A DNA stretch of 64,000 bases from Monoplex corrugatus (lineage: Eukaryota > Mollusca > Gastropoda > Littorinimorpha > Ranellidae): positions 52,560,168 through 52,624,167 of the forward strand of contig CM060312.1 in NCBI GenBank assembly GCA_030674185.1. The letters are read 5' to 3'. The position numbers and the translations under genes are program-made. Below the pieces are notes generated by a model. That model saw only the letters and a program-made list of their open reading frames with translations. It searched no databases and was not told where the DNA came from. How positions within the stretch are numbered: position 1 is the first letter of the stretch; each line of letters begins with the position of its first letter. Shown here in pieces: positions 34,800 through 47,030 of the stretch.

Positions 34800-35150
34800 A
34801 AATTCAAAATTCAAGTTGAGTTCCTTTAGTATCAGTGGTATGGGAGTGGGGAGGGCTGTCGTAGGAAGGCCTTGGTGGTGGTCTTAAGGCGCGGTAGTGT
34901 GGGTAGGAGGTCTCTCCTTGAGTCTGGCTCCTCGACTGACAGATTATTGTCATTAACAGGGAGTAAATATTAAAGTAGGCTGTATCTTTAGGAAGTTGAA
35001 TCAGAACAGACACTGTTGATCTCCAGCAGCAGTGCAAGGTCCCTTTTGGTTTGTGGCGCTATAACAGCTTAACATCTCTGGTTCCCGTGTATTTCCTGGC
35101 ACTGAAATTTTGATGGAATTAATTTTTGGGGTTGGGGGTGTGCTATGGAT
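34800..35150. repeat. Dispersed repeat family RB, copy 1
   Basis: Collinear with 58720-59060: GGGCTGTCGTAGGAAGGCC, GAGTCTGGCTCCTCGACTGA, GGAAGTTGAATCAGAACAG, AGCAGCAGTGCAAGG and TTTCCTGGCACTG recur in order. No coding domain or tRNA head was recognised, so the type is unknown. Because a simple repeat follows at one side of both copies, a retroposed 3' end is possible. Confidence 0.65.
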
Positions 35151-35209
35151 TCGGAATGATCGGTGTGGGATCAACGCCGGTGAGGCAGCGCATAAGCTGG
35201 GGGGGGGGG

Positions 35210-35580
35210 GGGAGCTCGAGAGAGAGAGAGAGGGAGGGAGGGAGAAAGAGGGAGAGAGAGAGAGGGAGAGAGAGGGAGACAGAGACAGAGAGAGGGAGGG
35301 AGACAAAAGAGAGAGGGAGAAACTGAGAGAGAGAGAGACTGAGAGAGAGAGAGACAGAGACAGACAGGCAGACAGAGACAGAGAGAGACATAGACACAGA
35401 GAGGCACAGAGAGACAGAGACAGACAGACAGACAGAGACAGACAGACAGACAGAGAGACAGAGACAGAGAGAGAGAGACATAGACACAGAGAGGCACAGA
35501 GAGAGACAGAGACAGAGACACAGTGACACTGACAGAGAGACACAGAAAGACACAGAGAGACACAGAGAAAGAGAGCGAGA

Positions 35581-35611
<31 letters not shown>

Positions 35612-35955
35612 CAGACAGACACAGACAGACAGGAGAGAGACAGACAGAAAGACAGACACACACAGACAGACAGACAGACATAGACAGAGAGAGAAACAGA
35701 GACAGAGACAGAGAGAGAGTGTGTATGTGAAAGAGAGAGAGTGAAAGAGAGAGAGCAGACAGAGAGAGAGAGAGAGAGAACAGACAGACAGAGGCAGACA
35801 GAGAGAGAGAGATAGGGGAAAGAGACAGACAGACAGAAAGACAGTCAGACAGAAACAGAGACAGACAGACAGACAGAGACAGACAGAGACAGAGAGAGAG
35901 AGAGAGAAATAGACAGCAGATAGATAGACAGACAGACAGACACAGAGAGAGAATT
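35210..35955. repeat. (GAGA)/(CAGA)n microsatellite, about 740 bp
   Basis: Starts with a G run (35200-35212), then GA and CAGA units with a higher-order GAGACATAGACACAGAGAGG pattern repeated at 35385 and 35477. Serine/leucine frames are artefacts. Confidence 0.97.
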
Positions 35956-36299
35956 TTCTGACAAAGGGTCAATCGGGACTGTACCCCGACCCACAAAGAC
36001 AATTGGTACAGGAAAAAATAACAGCAGAAACTCGATACCATCGTCTGCAGAAATTGAATTGTAACCAAAATAAACTCTCCAGAGGTTGAGGAAACACGAA
36101 AAACTAACTACTCGTACATCCTTGCCGGTTATATATTAAGCACTTGATGATAAATATTTATACCCTGGGGTTACTAAGCTGTCTAAGACTTCACACAGCT
36201 GCGCGTCACAGAGACATCACGCAAAAAGGTAGCGTCCATCAAATCAAGATGGGCAGGCCATAATGACTATTTTGCCTTTTTGATAGTTTCATGTTTTGG

Positions 36300-36331
<32 letters not shown>

Positions 36332-36699
36332 GAAGTATGTTTCGCAAGCAAGGTGATTTACCAATTATTTGTTGATTGTGTGATGATTGTATTACTTGAC
36401 CGGCTGTTGGCTATACAGAGAGACTAATTGCTTGACCAGTAGATGGAGGAATGGAACGATATATGTATATTTATTAAATATCTTTATGACTTGTTTGATG
36501 CCTTAATGCACTGATGAAGCTTAATTATAATCAAGTACTATTTAGTGTATTACTTCATTAAATGTTAGATTTAGTCAGCAAAAGAAAGATCTGTTGACTG
36601 TTACACCAACGAAGTATTCAACTGAGGAAAGCGCGGAAAGTGTCAATGTTCGACGATGTTCTCTCTCTCTCTTTCTCTCTCTCTCTCTTTGTGATCACA
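35956..36699. other. AT-rich single-copy sequence
   Basis: Two short TC runs (36299-36332 and 36660-36690). No exon, repeat copy or RNA gene was recognised. Confidence 0.45.
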
Positions 36700-36910
36700 A
36701 TGGAGTTGTCATGTGAAATTCATGCTGCTCTCCCTGGAATAGCGCGTCACCGCAGCACAGCGCCACCTCTGTCTTTTCTGTATGCAGTAACACCTAGACC
36801 TATGGTCTGGTGGAGAGGGGAGACAAATCCCTGTCCGATTCGTCAGATTCGAACCTGGAATTCCAGCGTCTTTGGCAGCTGCCCTGACCACCAGGCCACA
36901 CACTCCCCAT
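36700..36910 (-). mobile_element. tRNA-derived SINE head, minus strand
   Basis: On the minus strand a box A (TGGCCTGGTGGTCAGGGC) and box B (GGTTCGAATC) have tRNA-like spacing between 36905 and 36845. A C+T-rich body with CCCCTCTCCACCAGACC follows down to about 36700. The tRNA aminoacyl stem does not pair, so this is a SINE rather than a tRNA gene. Confidence 0.65.
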
Positions 36911-37272
36911 AAGCACATGTGCGCACTGAAAGCGCAGAACACAGGACAACCATACACACGCATCTTGCAATTCGGTCAACCTTAGCCATTCTTTCTGTCT
37001 GTCGCCTTATGGCAGAAGAACACTTTAAAGGGAGAGAACAATATATGAGAAGGAAGTAACCGGTGTCATGCCAAGTTCAGCCACGTCCAGGTTGATGCCT
37101 GTGGGAGTAAAACAAACACGACGACTAACGGAAACTGGAGGCAAAATGCAATGACTCAGAAAACAATGTGCCTGGTGTTGGTGAAATACACTTCGTCGCT
37201 TTATTCTCCTGCCATTCTTTCTGCTTGGGTTAAGTCAAAGGACACGCAGGTGATCGTGTACACTAAACTACA

Positions 37273-37275
<3 letters not shown>
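36911..37275. other. Single-copy sequence, nothing recognised
   Basis: No repeat partner or exon signal. Confidence 0.4.
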
Positions 37276-37314
<39 letters not shown>

Positions 37315-37444
37315 ACAAATGTATAGCATGCACATATGTCATATGTGGTGGTGGTCTTTGATTTAATGTCTATTCACTAAAGTGATTTTAGACAAAAAAA
37401 AAAAAAAAAAAAAAAAAAAAGGTGGGGGGGGGGGGGGGGGGGGA
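37276..37444. repeat. (CA)n, LINE B tail fragment, poly-A and poly-G runs
   Basis: CA run at 37276-37311. TCTTTGATTTAATGTCTATTC at 37352 is the reverse complement of the LINE B tail. Then about 28 A and about 20 G in a row (37394-37443). The homopolymers are likely length-uncertain. Confidence 0.85.
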
Positions 37445-37819
37445 GTGATAGAGGAGGAGTGAAGAAGATATTTGAAAACTGTCAATTTTGAATTTGAGAA
37501 AAGATGATCCAGAAAACAACTGTTTTGAAGAGGGGAAGGTAAAACTAACAAATAATGTTACCATAATTATCGATTTAAACAAACAAACTGACAAACACAA
37601 TTAGTAAATATCCGGAAGAAATGAATAAAAAGTAAAACTAATAATTGACTAACCACAACAATGAACAAGTCAAATAACATTTTAAAGGTAATTCGCTATA
37701 GGACTTTTTGACAGGCTAACAAAAAATTCATACAGTAATGATGATGAGGCAAATATGTCAGAAACTGTACTCACAGATAGTGTTGGAATATGTCGTTTTA
37801 CCCTAACGCAAGAAAGAAT

Positions 37820-38765
<946 letters not shown>

Positions 38766-39320
38766 TTTTCATATGAAGCCCAGTCGACTGCGTAGGGCCA
38801 TATTGGTGCTGTAATCGTTTCAAAACAAACACAATACGTCAACAGAGAGAGAGAGAAAAAAAAAGAAAAGAAATCAAGCAGACAGATCATACATTCGTGC
38901 ACATTATGTAAGGAGATGCCCCTGGTGTTGACCACTACGTCCAATTTATCGTACAGGAGATATGAAAAGACATATCTGAATACAATTTCAAAGACAACTA
39001 AGAACACTAAAACATTTATAAAAACACGCCTAAATTACCTAAAATTTGCTTTCACATATCTCATTACTTTAGATCCAAAAATGTACTTAATACACGTACC
39101 CAGTTATCAATCCTAAGAGAAAGTACGTAAGACTTTATCGAGCACATACAGGTGAATGGACCAGCTAGGCAGAAAATTATAGGAAGAAATGACAGAAAGC
39201 AAAAGAAGAAGAAAGAAACAAAGAGAATGACAGAAAAGAGGAAATTTCTAGCACAGAATTTCCAGAAGGTGGAGATACTATTTATACTGAAAGAGCACCC
39301 GGCATCCTCACGGGGCTATC
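38766..39320 (-). mobile_element. Dispersed repeat family RA, copy 3
   Basis: Collinear with RA1 over its whole length: GAAGCCCAGTCGACTGCG, GATGCCCCTGGTGTTGACCA, TATAAAAACACGCC, GAAATTTCTAGCACAGAATT and CATCCTCACGGGG. The 3' end on the minus strand lies near 38770. Homology with RA1 stops at about 39310 at the same family position as 5490 in RA1, so this may be the true 5' boundary. Confidence 0.75.
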
Positions 39321-39630
39321 CTGGCAACAAACTCATTTTTAAGACAAACTGGCACTGTGTAACTCGTGTCAGAGAGAAAGGGATAAATAGTACATGCATT
39401 ATTGAGCTGTGTACAGATTCAATTATCTGGGGTTATTCTTAAGATCATATTCGTACACAATGTCAAAATGTAATTAAATTACATTTAAACGAACACATTG
39501 TAATTTGGAAGTTGATTTTAATTACAAAGGTCACTATAGGTTTTTGTTTTATCCTGCTATCTGCATAGCATTGTATTTATCAGTGCCGTTTTGAACAAAG
39601 AAAACCCACGTTAATCGCATTCAGAATAAA

Positions 39631-39633
<3 letters not shown>
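39321..39633. other. Single-copy AT-rich sequence
   Basis: Nothing recognised. Confidence 0.4.
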
Positions 39634-39717
<84 letters not shown>

Positions 39718-39768
39718 TCTCTCTCCCTCTCTCGATCTCTCTCTCTCCCTCTCTCTCTCTCTCTCTGA
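39634..39768. repeat. (TC)n microsatellite
   Basis: An almost pure TC run of about 80 bp, then TC with CCCTC breaks. Confidence 0.97.
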
Positions 39769-41585
39769 TAAGTGGAGATATCAAGTAGAACTGTAGAACT
39801 ATACAATCAAAAGCTTAGAATGACATCGCGCAAATTTGATACTAATTGTACATATCACCAATTACTGAAGAAAAGTGTACAATGTAACCAGCCTATACGC
39901 CATAACATTGGTGTAGGTTTTCTGTAAATTTGATTTGATAATGGTTGTCTCTAACGATGTCCACGTATTATGTGACATGTCAGTGTAGCAAACTGATTTG
40001 TGGCAGTAGCAACCATTGGTATTTTTGAACAAAACTCGATTACAAGAAATATCCACAAACACGCGTGCACGAGAGAAAGAGAAAATAAATAGACATGCTT
40101 AATAGACAAAGTCAAAGAGAGAGAGAGAAATTGATCGGGCCCAATCACAGTTTGCATGTATGTCTATTAGCGGGATTTTTTTGTGTGGCTTGAAGGTACT
40201 GACTGTGCTGTGCTTTGGCATTCTACTTTTTCTGTTCTTTTGTGTTTTCTTTTCTTGTATGTGTGTGGAACTTTTGCGCTACGTGAGGAGCATTGCATAC
40301 GTGCTTAGTAATGACAATTCGTAGTGCGAGTCGTTTTGAACTTACATGATACTGAATGGGGATGGGTTTGGTCAGATGACAGGCGCTTCTTGTAAAGTGT
40401 AGACCGTCTGCAGGCCCGTTATGAAGGCAGTAAGCAGTATGAAGAACATTTGGAATTGGGTGTATGTAGTTATTTTAGAATGCTGCGTTTTAGATTGAGT
40501 CGTTTTGGATACTTGAAGTAAAACTTGCTGTTGTGCATAAAGGGTTGAAAGATATTGGAAGCCATATTTTTCTGAAGATAGGAAGAACATTTTTCTCACG
40601 TTTGTAAAGAAGAAACTTGTTTTGTAGCCAGGATATGTTATGGTTATAATGCTGTTTTTGGTTTATGATAAGTCTTTGAATTTCAGGTGAGCGAAGTGAG
40701 TTGAAGAATGGTGGCTGAGGATGATAACTTATAAAGAAAACTTATGGGAATAGTTACTGTGTATGATTCACATAAGGTGCAGGGTTTGTTTGCTTAGGCG
40801 TATGAGATGTTTATAATTCTTTTCTGTGTTTCAAGGGTTCCTTTGAGGATACGATTAATTGACAACCGTAGTGCAAGATTCCTGTGCCAGCGGTTACAGA
40901 TTCCAGTCTCTGTGCGACTATTCTGCAAAAGACTGATGACGATCTCCTGTTCTGCATCGTTGATGTCCCTCTCCATGGGGAATGCTCTGACCTCTCATGA
41001 GGTAGATTTGTTTGTTGAACGTGACTGATCAGTTGGCGTTTTGGGCGGCAACCGACGTGGGACAAGTGTTACTCTCTTGTGTGCATCGTTCTCGACATCC
41101 AGGCACTTAAAACAACTTTCTGTATGTGCGCCGTTTTTCACGTTCAGAGACACAAAGTGTTCCATTAGTAAAATCCCAAGATAACTAAATAACTGTTGCG
41201 TTCTGAATGATTATTGCAGGATTGAGAATCGGACATATTTATGATTAAAGGCAACGTTATATGACCCTATTTCGTAGTCTTGTGATGTGTCAGTGATATG
41301 GTGGAAAAATTGAGAGAGAGAAAAAGACCAAGAACACGCTTGTGCCACAAACATTTCCTATTTTCCACACATTTGCAACACTTGGAGTATATGTACGTCT
41401 GTAATTATATGTAATGCATTTATGCATGTAAGACGATGGAAATTCTTGTCATGCTCCTAATCATAAAAAAACAACAAAACAAAAAAACAACAACAACAAC
41501 ACTGGTCATCATACCACTCATCGTCTTACTCAAAAATAAATGGTTAATGGTTCAACTCAGTTCAGTTGCTCGCGCATCGTCCGAC
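39769..41585. other. Single-copy sequence, no gene recognised
   Basis: About 1.8 kb. Several 60-85-residue frames exist on both strands around 40800-41070, but none shows a domain, signal peptide or splice-consistent structure. The minus-strand run at 40800-41065 is the least repetitive part and may hide an old element. Confidence 0.4.
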
Positions 41586-41589
41586 GCTT

Positions 41590-43140
41590 TGGATCGGTCA
41601 GCAGCCAGCAGCCTGTTGTCACTCTAGCTCTTGTTTACTCACTGGAGCTCTTTCTGGATGGTTTGTTGCCATTTGGTTTTGAGCTGGTCTAAACGTTTTT
41701 GTTTTTTAAGCATTTTGAATGGAAGGCATCACGTTCCTTCTCCTCGCTGGATTTCATGTGCCAGGTTTCACAGCTATAAGGCAAGGTGGAAGGACATTAG
41801 ACTCGTAGAAGCTAATCTTTTCTTTTTCTGTCTTTCTTCTTGTATTTTTTGTTTTTCTTTCCTTCTTTCTCTCTCTCTTTCTTTCTTTCCTTCTTTCCTT
41901 CTTTCTTTCTTTTTTTATTTTTGAGAAAGAAATATTTTGCCCAGACTTTGGTCAGCTGCTCGAGGACTGCTGATGCTTTGCTTAGCCTGCAGTGGCTTTC
42001 TTAGTCCATATCACCCTTGTTGCTGAATTAGCGATTGAGGTAAGTGAAGTCATCAACAATCTATATTTTGTTTTGACCTACGAAATCGTCAGTTGGTGGT
42101 TGGTGGTCGCAAGTCAGAAAGTCAGCGTGTTCTTTATCTTTTAGTCACTGAGTGCTAAACCCACTTTTCCAGCACATTCACCAGTGGAGTCTGTAAGCCC
42201 TGGGAGACTTTGAGTGTGTTACCTGATAATGTTGCTGTATCAGCAGCAAAGTCAAGATCAGACAGTTTTCCTCCTTCGTGTCAGGTAATGCCATACTTTT
42301 CAGTTGTTTATTGAGAACACAGTCGATGGCAACAACGAACAAGGTTGGGGAGAGAACACAGCCTTGGCGAATGCCAGGGAGAACCTGAAACCAGTCACTG
42401 TAGCCTTTCTCTGTGCGAACGCAACAGCGAAAATTGCTATAGATGTTTCCTTTTACTTTGCCCAAATCTCGAGGACCCCACATGAAAGTAGCATCCTCCA
42501 CTGCGAAGGTCTATGGGTACTGTCAGACGCCTTGTTGAAGTCGATGAAACGATAATACTAAGGGGCTTCTAATTCCTGGCATTTCTCCATGATACTTTGG
42601 AGTGTAAAGTTCTGATCTGCGCTGGATCTGTTTGGTCTGAAACCTGCTTGTCCCCCAAGCAATGATGCTCGACTCCACATCCAATGCAATTCAAGTTCAT
42701 CTGATAGTATACTTTTCCAGGTATGGAAAACAGGTCACTCCTCGACAGTTATCACAATCAGCAAGATTTCCATTTTCGGAAATGCAGATATCAGTACCTT
42801 CTTTCCAGTCTTCTGGCACCACTCCAGATATAGAGCATCCGAGAGATAATCTCCTCCCCACCAGCCTTGAGCATTCCAGCACTAATGCCATCCATGCCTG
42901 GAGACATTGTTCTTCAGCATAACGCCTGTCTTCATTTCTTTTTCTCCAGTGTGGTTATGCGCGTCAACGTAGATTATAGACAAAAGATCTTTACGTTGTG
43001 CGGTAGTTGTAGTTTCAGGCTAGTCAAGTACCTAGCAGGAGTGTTCTGCCCATCTTCTCAACTTCTCCTCTCCACTGGACAGGAGCGTTCCACCTTTGGG
43101 TTGAATAGGGCCAGATCTTAATGAGCTCATGCCAGCGACT
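41590..43140 (-). mobile_element. LINE F: decayed RTE-like LINE fragment
   Basis: Minus strand, heavily broken. From about 43130 downward: GMDGISAGMLKAGG (pre-RT block), GVVPEDWKEG, ENGNLADCDNCRGVTCF (the nCxNYRGI box), QAGFRPNRSS, FIDFNKASDS, then GYSDWFQVLPGIRQGCVLSP and TLF (42178-42501 frame). A C-terminal LDQLKTKWQQTIQKELQ-like remnant lies at about 41690-41630. Endonuclease blocks are absent, so the copy is 5'-truncated. Stops every 30-90 codons show it is older than LINEs A and B. Confidence 0.75.
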
Positions 43141-43370
43141 CGCTTGGCAATCTTACGTACTAACCTCATATAAATAGTGGGCAGCTATTAACCACTGCTT
43201 TCTCGGCCTGGCTGTTTAGCCTTTCACCTTTTGTGTCTTTGGGAGCTGCGTTTGACTTCCTTATCTTTCTTGATGTAAGCTTAGATGGAAGCTTTACTAC
43301 TGTCAAGCGGCATTTTCATGTCACTCCCGAAAGGACAGTGCAGAAGAATGCAGTGGACAGAGTGTTAGTG

Positions 43371-43372
<2 letters not shown>

Positions 43373-43435
<63 letters not shown>

Positions 43436-43602
43436 ACATACATACACACATATATATATTATATATATATATATATGAGAGAGAGAAAAGGGGGAGAGAT
43501 AGAGAGAGTGAAAGAGAGAAAGAGAGAGACAGAGAAAGACAGAGAAAGAGCGTGAGAGACATGAGAGAGACAGTAAGAGATAGATAGAGAGACATATACA
43601 TG

Positions 43603-43634
<32 letters not shown>

Positions 43635-43695
43635 CATATATAATACATGTATATATATACATACACACATACATATATATAGAGAGAGAGAGAGA

Positions 43696-43745
<50 letters not shown>
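43373..43745. repeat. (CA)n, (TA)n, (GA)n compound microsatellite
   Basis: CA run 43373-43434, TA runs near 43450 and 43600-43680, GA runs 43476-43590 and 43681-43744. Confidence 0.96.
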
Positions 43746-43747
<2 letters not shown>

Positions 43748-43989
43748 GTGTATGGGTGGGTGTCTCTTTTGTTTATGAATCAAAGGTGAAGGATGGGTTA
43801 AGGGAATTAGGGTGACGGGGACGATAAATTGTGTTAGACAGCGGAAAAAGATGTGTGCGTTGGGTTTCCCGTAGGAGTGTTTCTGTGACTTCAGTCCGTG
43901 GCTCGTTGATACAGTCAATCACACGGGACAGTGGGGAAGCGGGGGGAGTTAAGCATTCTCTTTTACTTCTTAGGAAATCACAGATGAAG
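43746..43989. other. Short single-copy sequence
   Basis: G-rich on the plus strand; nothing recognised. Confidence 0.4.
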
Positions 43990-44435
43990 AGATTCATTTC
44001 ACCAGAATATAAATTCAGCTGGATGCATTTCACCACAATACGAATTAAGCTCGATACATTTGGCCATTAAATAAATTCAGCTAGATACATTTCATCACAA
44101 TATAAATTCAGCTAGATACTTTTCATCACAATATAATTCAGCTTGGTACATTTTGCCACAATGTAAATTCAGCTAGATACATTTCACCACAATATAAATT
44201 CCGCTAGATACATTTCACCACAATATAAATTCAGCTTGGTACATTTCGCCATTTAATAAATTCAGCTAGATACATTTCACCACAATATAAATTCAGCTTG
44301 ATACATTTCAACAACATTTCACCACAATATAAATTCAGCTTGATACATTTCAACACAATATAAATTCAGCTAGATAAATTTCACCACAATGTAAATTCAG
44401 CTTGATACATTTTAACCACAATATAAATTCAGCTG
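43990..44435. repeat. 31-bp minisatellite, about 14 copies
   Basis: Units of the form CACAATATAAATTCAGCTAG followed by ATACATTTCAC, alternating AGCTAGATAC and AGCTTGATAC variants. Two copies have CCATTTAATAA in place of CACAATATAA. Confidence 0.9.
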
Positions 44436-45000
44436 TTCATTGACAAAAAAGGACAAATAACCTAAAAGCTAGTAGAACCTAAAGACTTTGCCAACGCATA
44501 GCACTTACGCCCATGGTCGTTTTAGACCTGATTCATCACATCATGGCGTCTTTGGCGTTAGTGATTTTGGTATTTCTTCTTATCAATGAGACACCATGAA
44601 AGTCATTCAAACTTAGTATTCACGAAATACGACTCATGGCACTACTGAAAAGTCCTAAAACCGATTCTGTTCACTTCATTCTTTAATGATGACGTTCTTT
44701 GTTCACACAAATGTCGCCATGATCAAGGAATGAAGGGGACTCATTTGTATGGCTCGACCATTTCCGTTATGACGGCTTTGGCTGTTTATGCATGTACAAA
44801 GAATATGTGAAAACGTAAACTTGTTCAACCAAAAAGCAACACAAAAAATTGAATGGACCTTTCATTCTGTCTTCTTCTTTTGTTTTATTTCGGTTTGGTT
44901 TGGGGTTTTGTTTTTGTTTTCGTTTTGTTGTTGTTGTTGTTTTGTTTTGTTTCTGTTTTTCTGTTGTTGTTTTTCTGTCTTTTTTTGTTTGTTTTGGTGT
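44436..45000. other. Single-copy then T/G-rich sequence
   Basis: 44436-44860 shows nothing recognised. 44875-45000 is a TTTTG/TTG-rich lead into the GT array. Confidence 0.45.
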
Positions 45001-45001
45001 G

Positions 45002-45014
45002 TTGTGTGTGTGTG

Positions 45015-45104
<90 letters not shown>

Positions 45105-45200
45105 AGTAGGGTCCACACACGCAGTTCTACTGTCCCATGGAAAGCATCATTTGGTAATACATTATATTAATATTTTTTTTAAAAAAAGGGGGGGGGGGGG
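45002..45200. repeat. (GT)n microsatellite and poly-A/poly-G run
   Basis: GT run 45002-45104 with three TTG breaks. A T/A run followed by about 14 G lies at 45171-45200. Confidence 0.95.
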
Positions 45201-45374
45201 GATTGTGGCGCTGCATTGACAGCGACGCACGGTCTCTAGGACTTCACCTCGAATTTCACATGGTGAATCGACTGCCAGAAAAATAAAAAAGGAAAGAACA
45301 ACAAGATTAAACATATAAATAAAACTGGACAGTCCCTACAGTGCGCAAAGAAAATAAAGGAATAAACAAATGAA

Positions 45375-45580
45375 TCTATTGCAAACAAATAAGTAATTAA
45401 TAGATAAGATGGTAAAGATACGAACGATTGAATTGTATCCATAATATTGAATAAGTAAATAGATAAGATGATAAAGATATGAATGACTGAATTGCATCCA
45501 GAATATTATTAAACAAATAAATAGATAAGATAGTAAAATATAAATGAATTTTATCCAGAATGTTATAAACAATTTACAAT
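45375..45580. repeat. About 60-bp tandem repeat, three copies
   Basis: Three diverged units carry AATAGATAAGATGGTAAAGA, then GAATTGTATCCAGAAT-type and ATTATTAAAC-type segments, with shortening in the third. 45201-45374 and 45581-45764 show nothing else. Confidence 0.75.
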
Positions 45581-45764
45581 CAACTCAGGGTGCTGCATGG
45601 TTTATAGTTTTGTGAGCTAACTGCTACTTGGGACGTTTTTTGCTTGTTTGTTTGTTTGTTTGTTTTTTTCATTATTGAACGACATATTCAGATCTCCTTT
45701 CTGGAAATGTCTTGTTATTTCAATTTCAGTATGTTTAAACTTCATTATTATCATAAATCGTTCT

Positions 45765-46150
45765 TGTATATCGCTATTCTTCATACTCATATGGCCTGAG
45801 TACACATTACACACGATCAGACTTTTCAACGAAGCACGGCGAGCTGACCACACTCCACTATGCTTCGCATAGTCTGCATCTTCGATGGGCATACATGCTG
45901 GGTGGTTTTCATGTTTCCATAAGCCAGCCACTGACATGACTAGTAGGATCTTTAGAGTCCGTGTTTGATATTCTACATGCGTCTACACAGGAAGGGGATT
46001 TAGGCACTGGCAGGTCTGCACACACGTTGACCTGGGAAATCGGAAAATCTCCACGCTTTACCCTCTAGGTGGAAGTGCTTAGGAGGATTGAGCCCACTGT
46101 CATATGTCTGGAAATCCAACGCTTACCCACTTGACTACCGTGTCAGTGCT
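45765..46150 (-). mobile_element. tRNA-derived SINE (family S7), minus strand
   Basis: In the minus orientation the head near 46150-46080 reads GGTAGTCAAGTGGGTAAGCG (box A) and GGGCTCAATCC (box B). The body has AAAGATCCTACTAGTCATGT, GGAAACATGAAAACCACCCA and GCATGTATGCCCATCGAAGA. The body matches the copies at 62100-62395 and 63010-63392. Confidence 0.75.
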
Positions 46151-46179
46151 AGGACGAGATATGTTAATATTCTTACTTA

Positions 46180-46565
46180 CTCACTGACAGTCAAAGCGCA
46201 AATTCAGAACAAGATTGAGGCAGCTGAAATATGGTTTCTAAGAAGAATGATAAGAATTCCATGGACAGCAAAGAAAACAAGCGAGACAGTCTTGAAAGAG
46301 CGCAAAAACAAAAGGAATATTAATGAAGAAGATTAGGAAAAGACAGGCAACATTTAAAGGCCATTTTATGAGGCAAGAGAAATTCGAGTGCCTAGTTACG
46401 ACAGGAAAAGCTGGACGGAAAAATAGCACCAGATAGACCCTGGGAGAAACTATCGGACGGATTTGCGGAGTGCATAAGGTAGAAAGTTTGGGAGATGTAC
46501 TTGCAGCGCCAACGCCATGCGGCAGGGCACATGATGATGATGATCATGATGATGATGATGACTTA
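46180..46565 (+). mobile_element. LINE E: 5'-truncated copy of the LINE D family
   Basis: Plus strand. QNKIEAAEIWFLRRMIRIPW and TAKKTSETVL correspond to LINE D's C-terminal block. Broken frames follow to a WEMYLQRQRHAAGHM-type end and a (ATG)n tail at 46530-46562. About 380 bp long, containing only the last part of ORF2 and the 3' end. Confidence 0.8.
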
Positions 46566-46734
46566 TAGACTCACTTTCAATGTACACATACCTATGATCA
46601 TACACGTCCAACAGATACATATCAATATTCTTACTTACTCATGGACTGGCTTTAAACATACACCTACCTATGCCCAGAAACCTACAACGTGGACACTGAT
46701 GTAATTCATCATGGATTCATTTTAAACACACGAG

Positions 46735-47030
46735 GACACAGACATAGAAGAGTGGCAAAATGGTTCAGATGTTCGCTTAAAAAAACGCAAGAACAACAAA
46801 ACAAAAACAAAAAAACAAAAATCGAGATTCAAGGGTTCGTTTCCCGTTTAGGCTTCTATTTTTTCTCCTCGGAAGAGGACGAAAAATGAGTCGAACTCGT
46901 GTTTCTTCTGGCTGCGCTCGCTAAAGATACCACGACCGTTGAAAACCTTGAAGAGCAGGGCATTCGCCGGCGCTCTGGTATAAAGCATTGGAGAGATAGG
47001 TTCATTTCCCAGGTCCCTCCCTTAAAAGCC
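46735..47030 (+). mobile_element. tRNA-derived SINE with an A-rich insertion in its head
   Basis: GTGGCAAAATGGTTCAGATG acts as box A and AAGGGTTCGTTTCCC as box B. They are separated by an abnormal (AACAAA)n-type stretch of about 40 bp (46779-46820). The body has TCCTCGGAAGAGGACGAAAA, GTCGAACTCG and GCATTGGAGAGATAGG. The enlarged A-to-B spacing means internal Pol III promoter use is doubtful. Confidence 0.55.

Noticed and set aside
36845..36910. Possible minus-strand tRNA gene
   Set aside because: Same reason: tRNA-like promoter boxes without a foldable acceptor stem, in a repeated SINE context.
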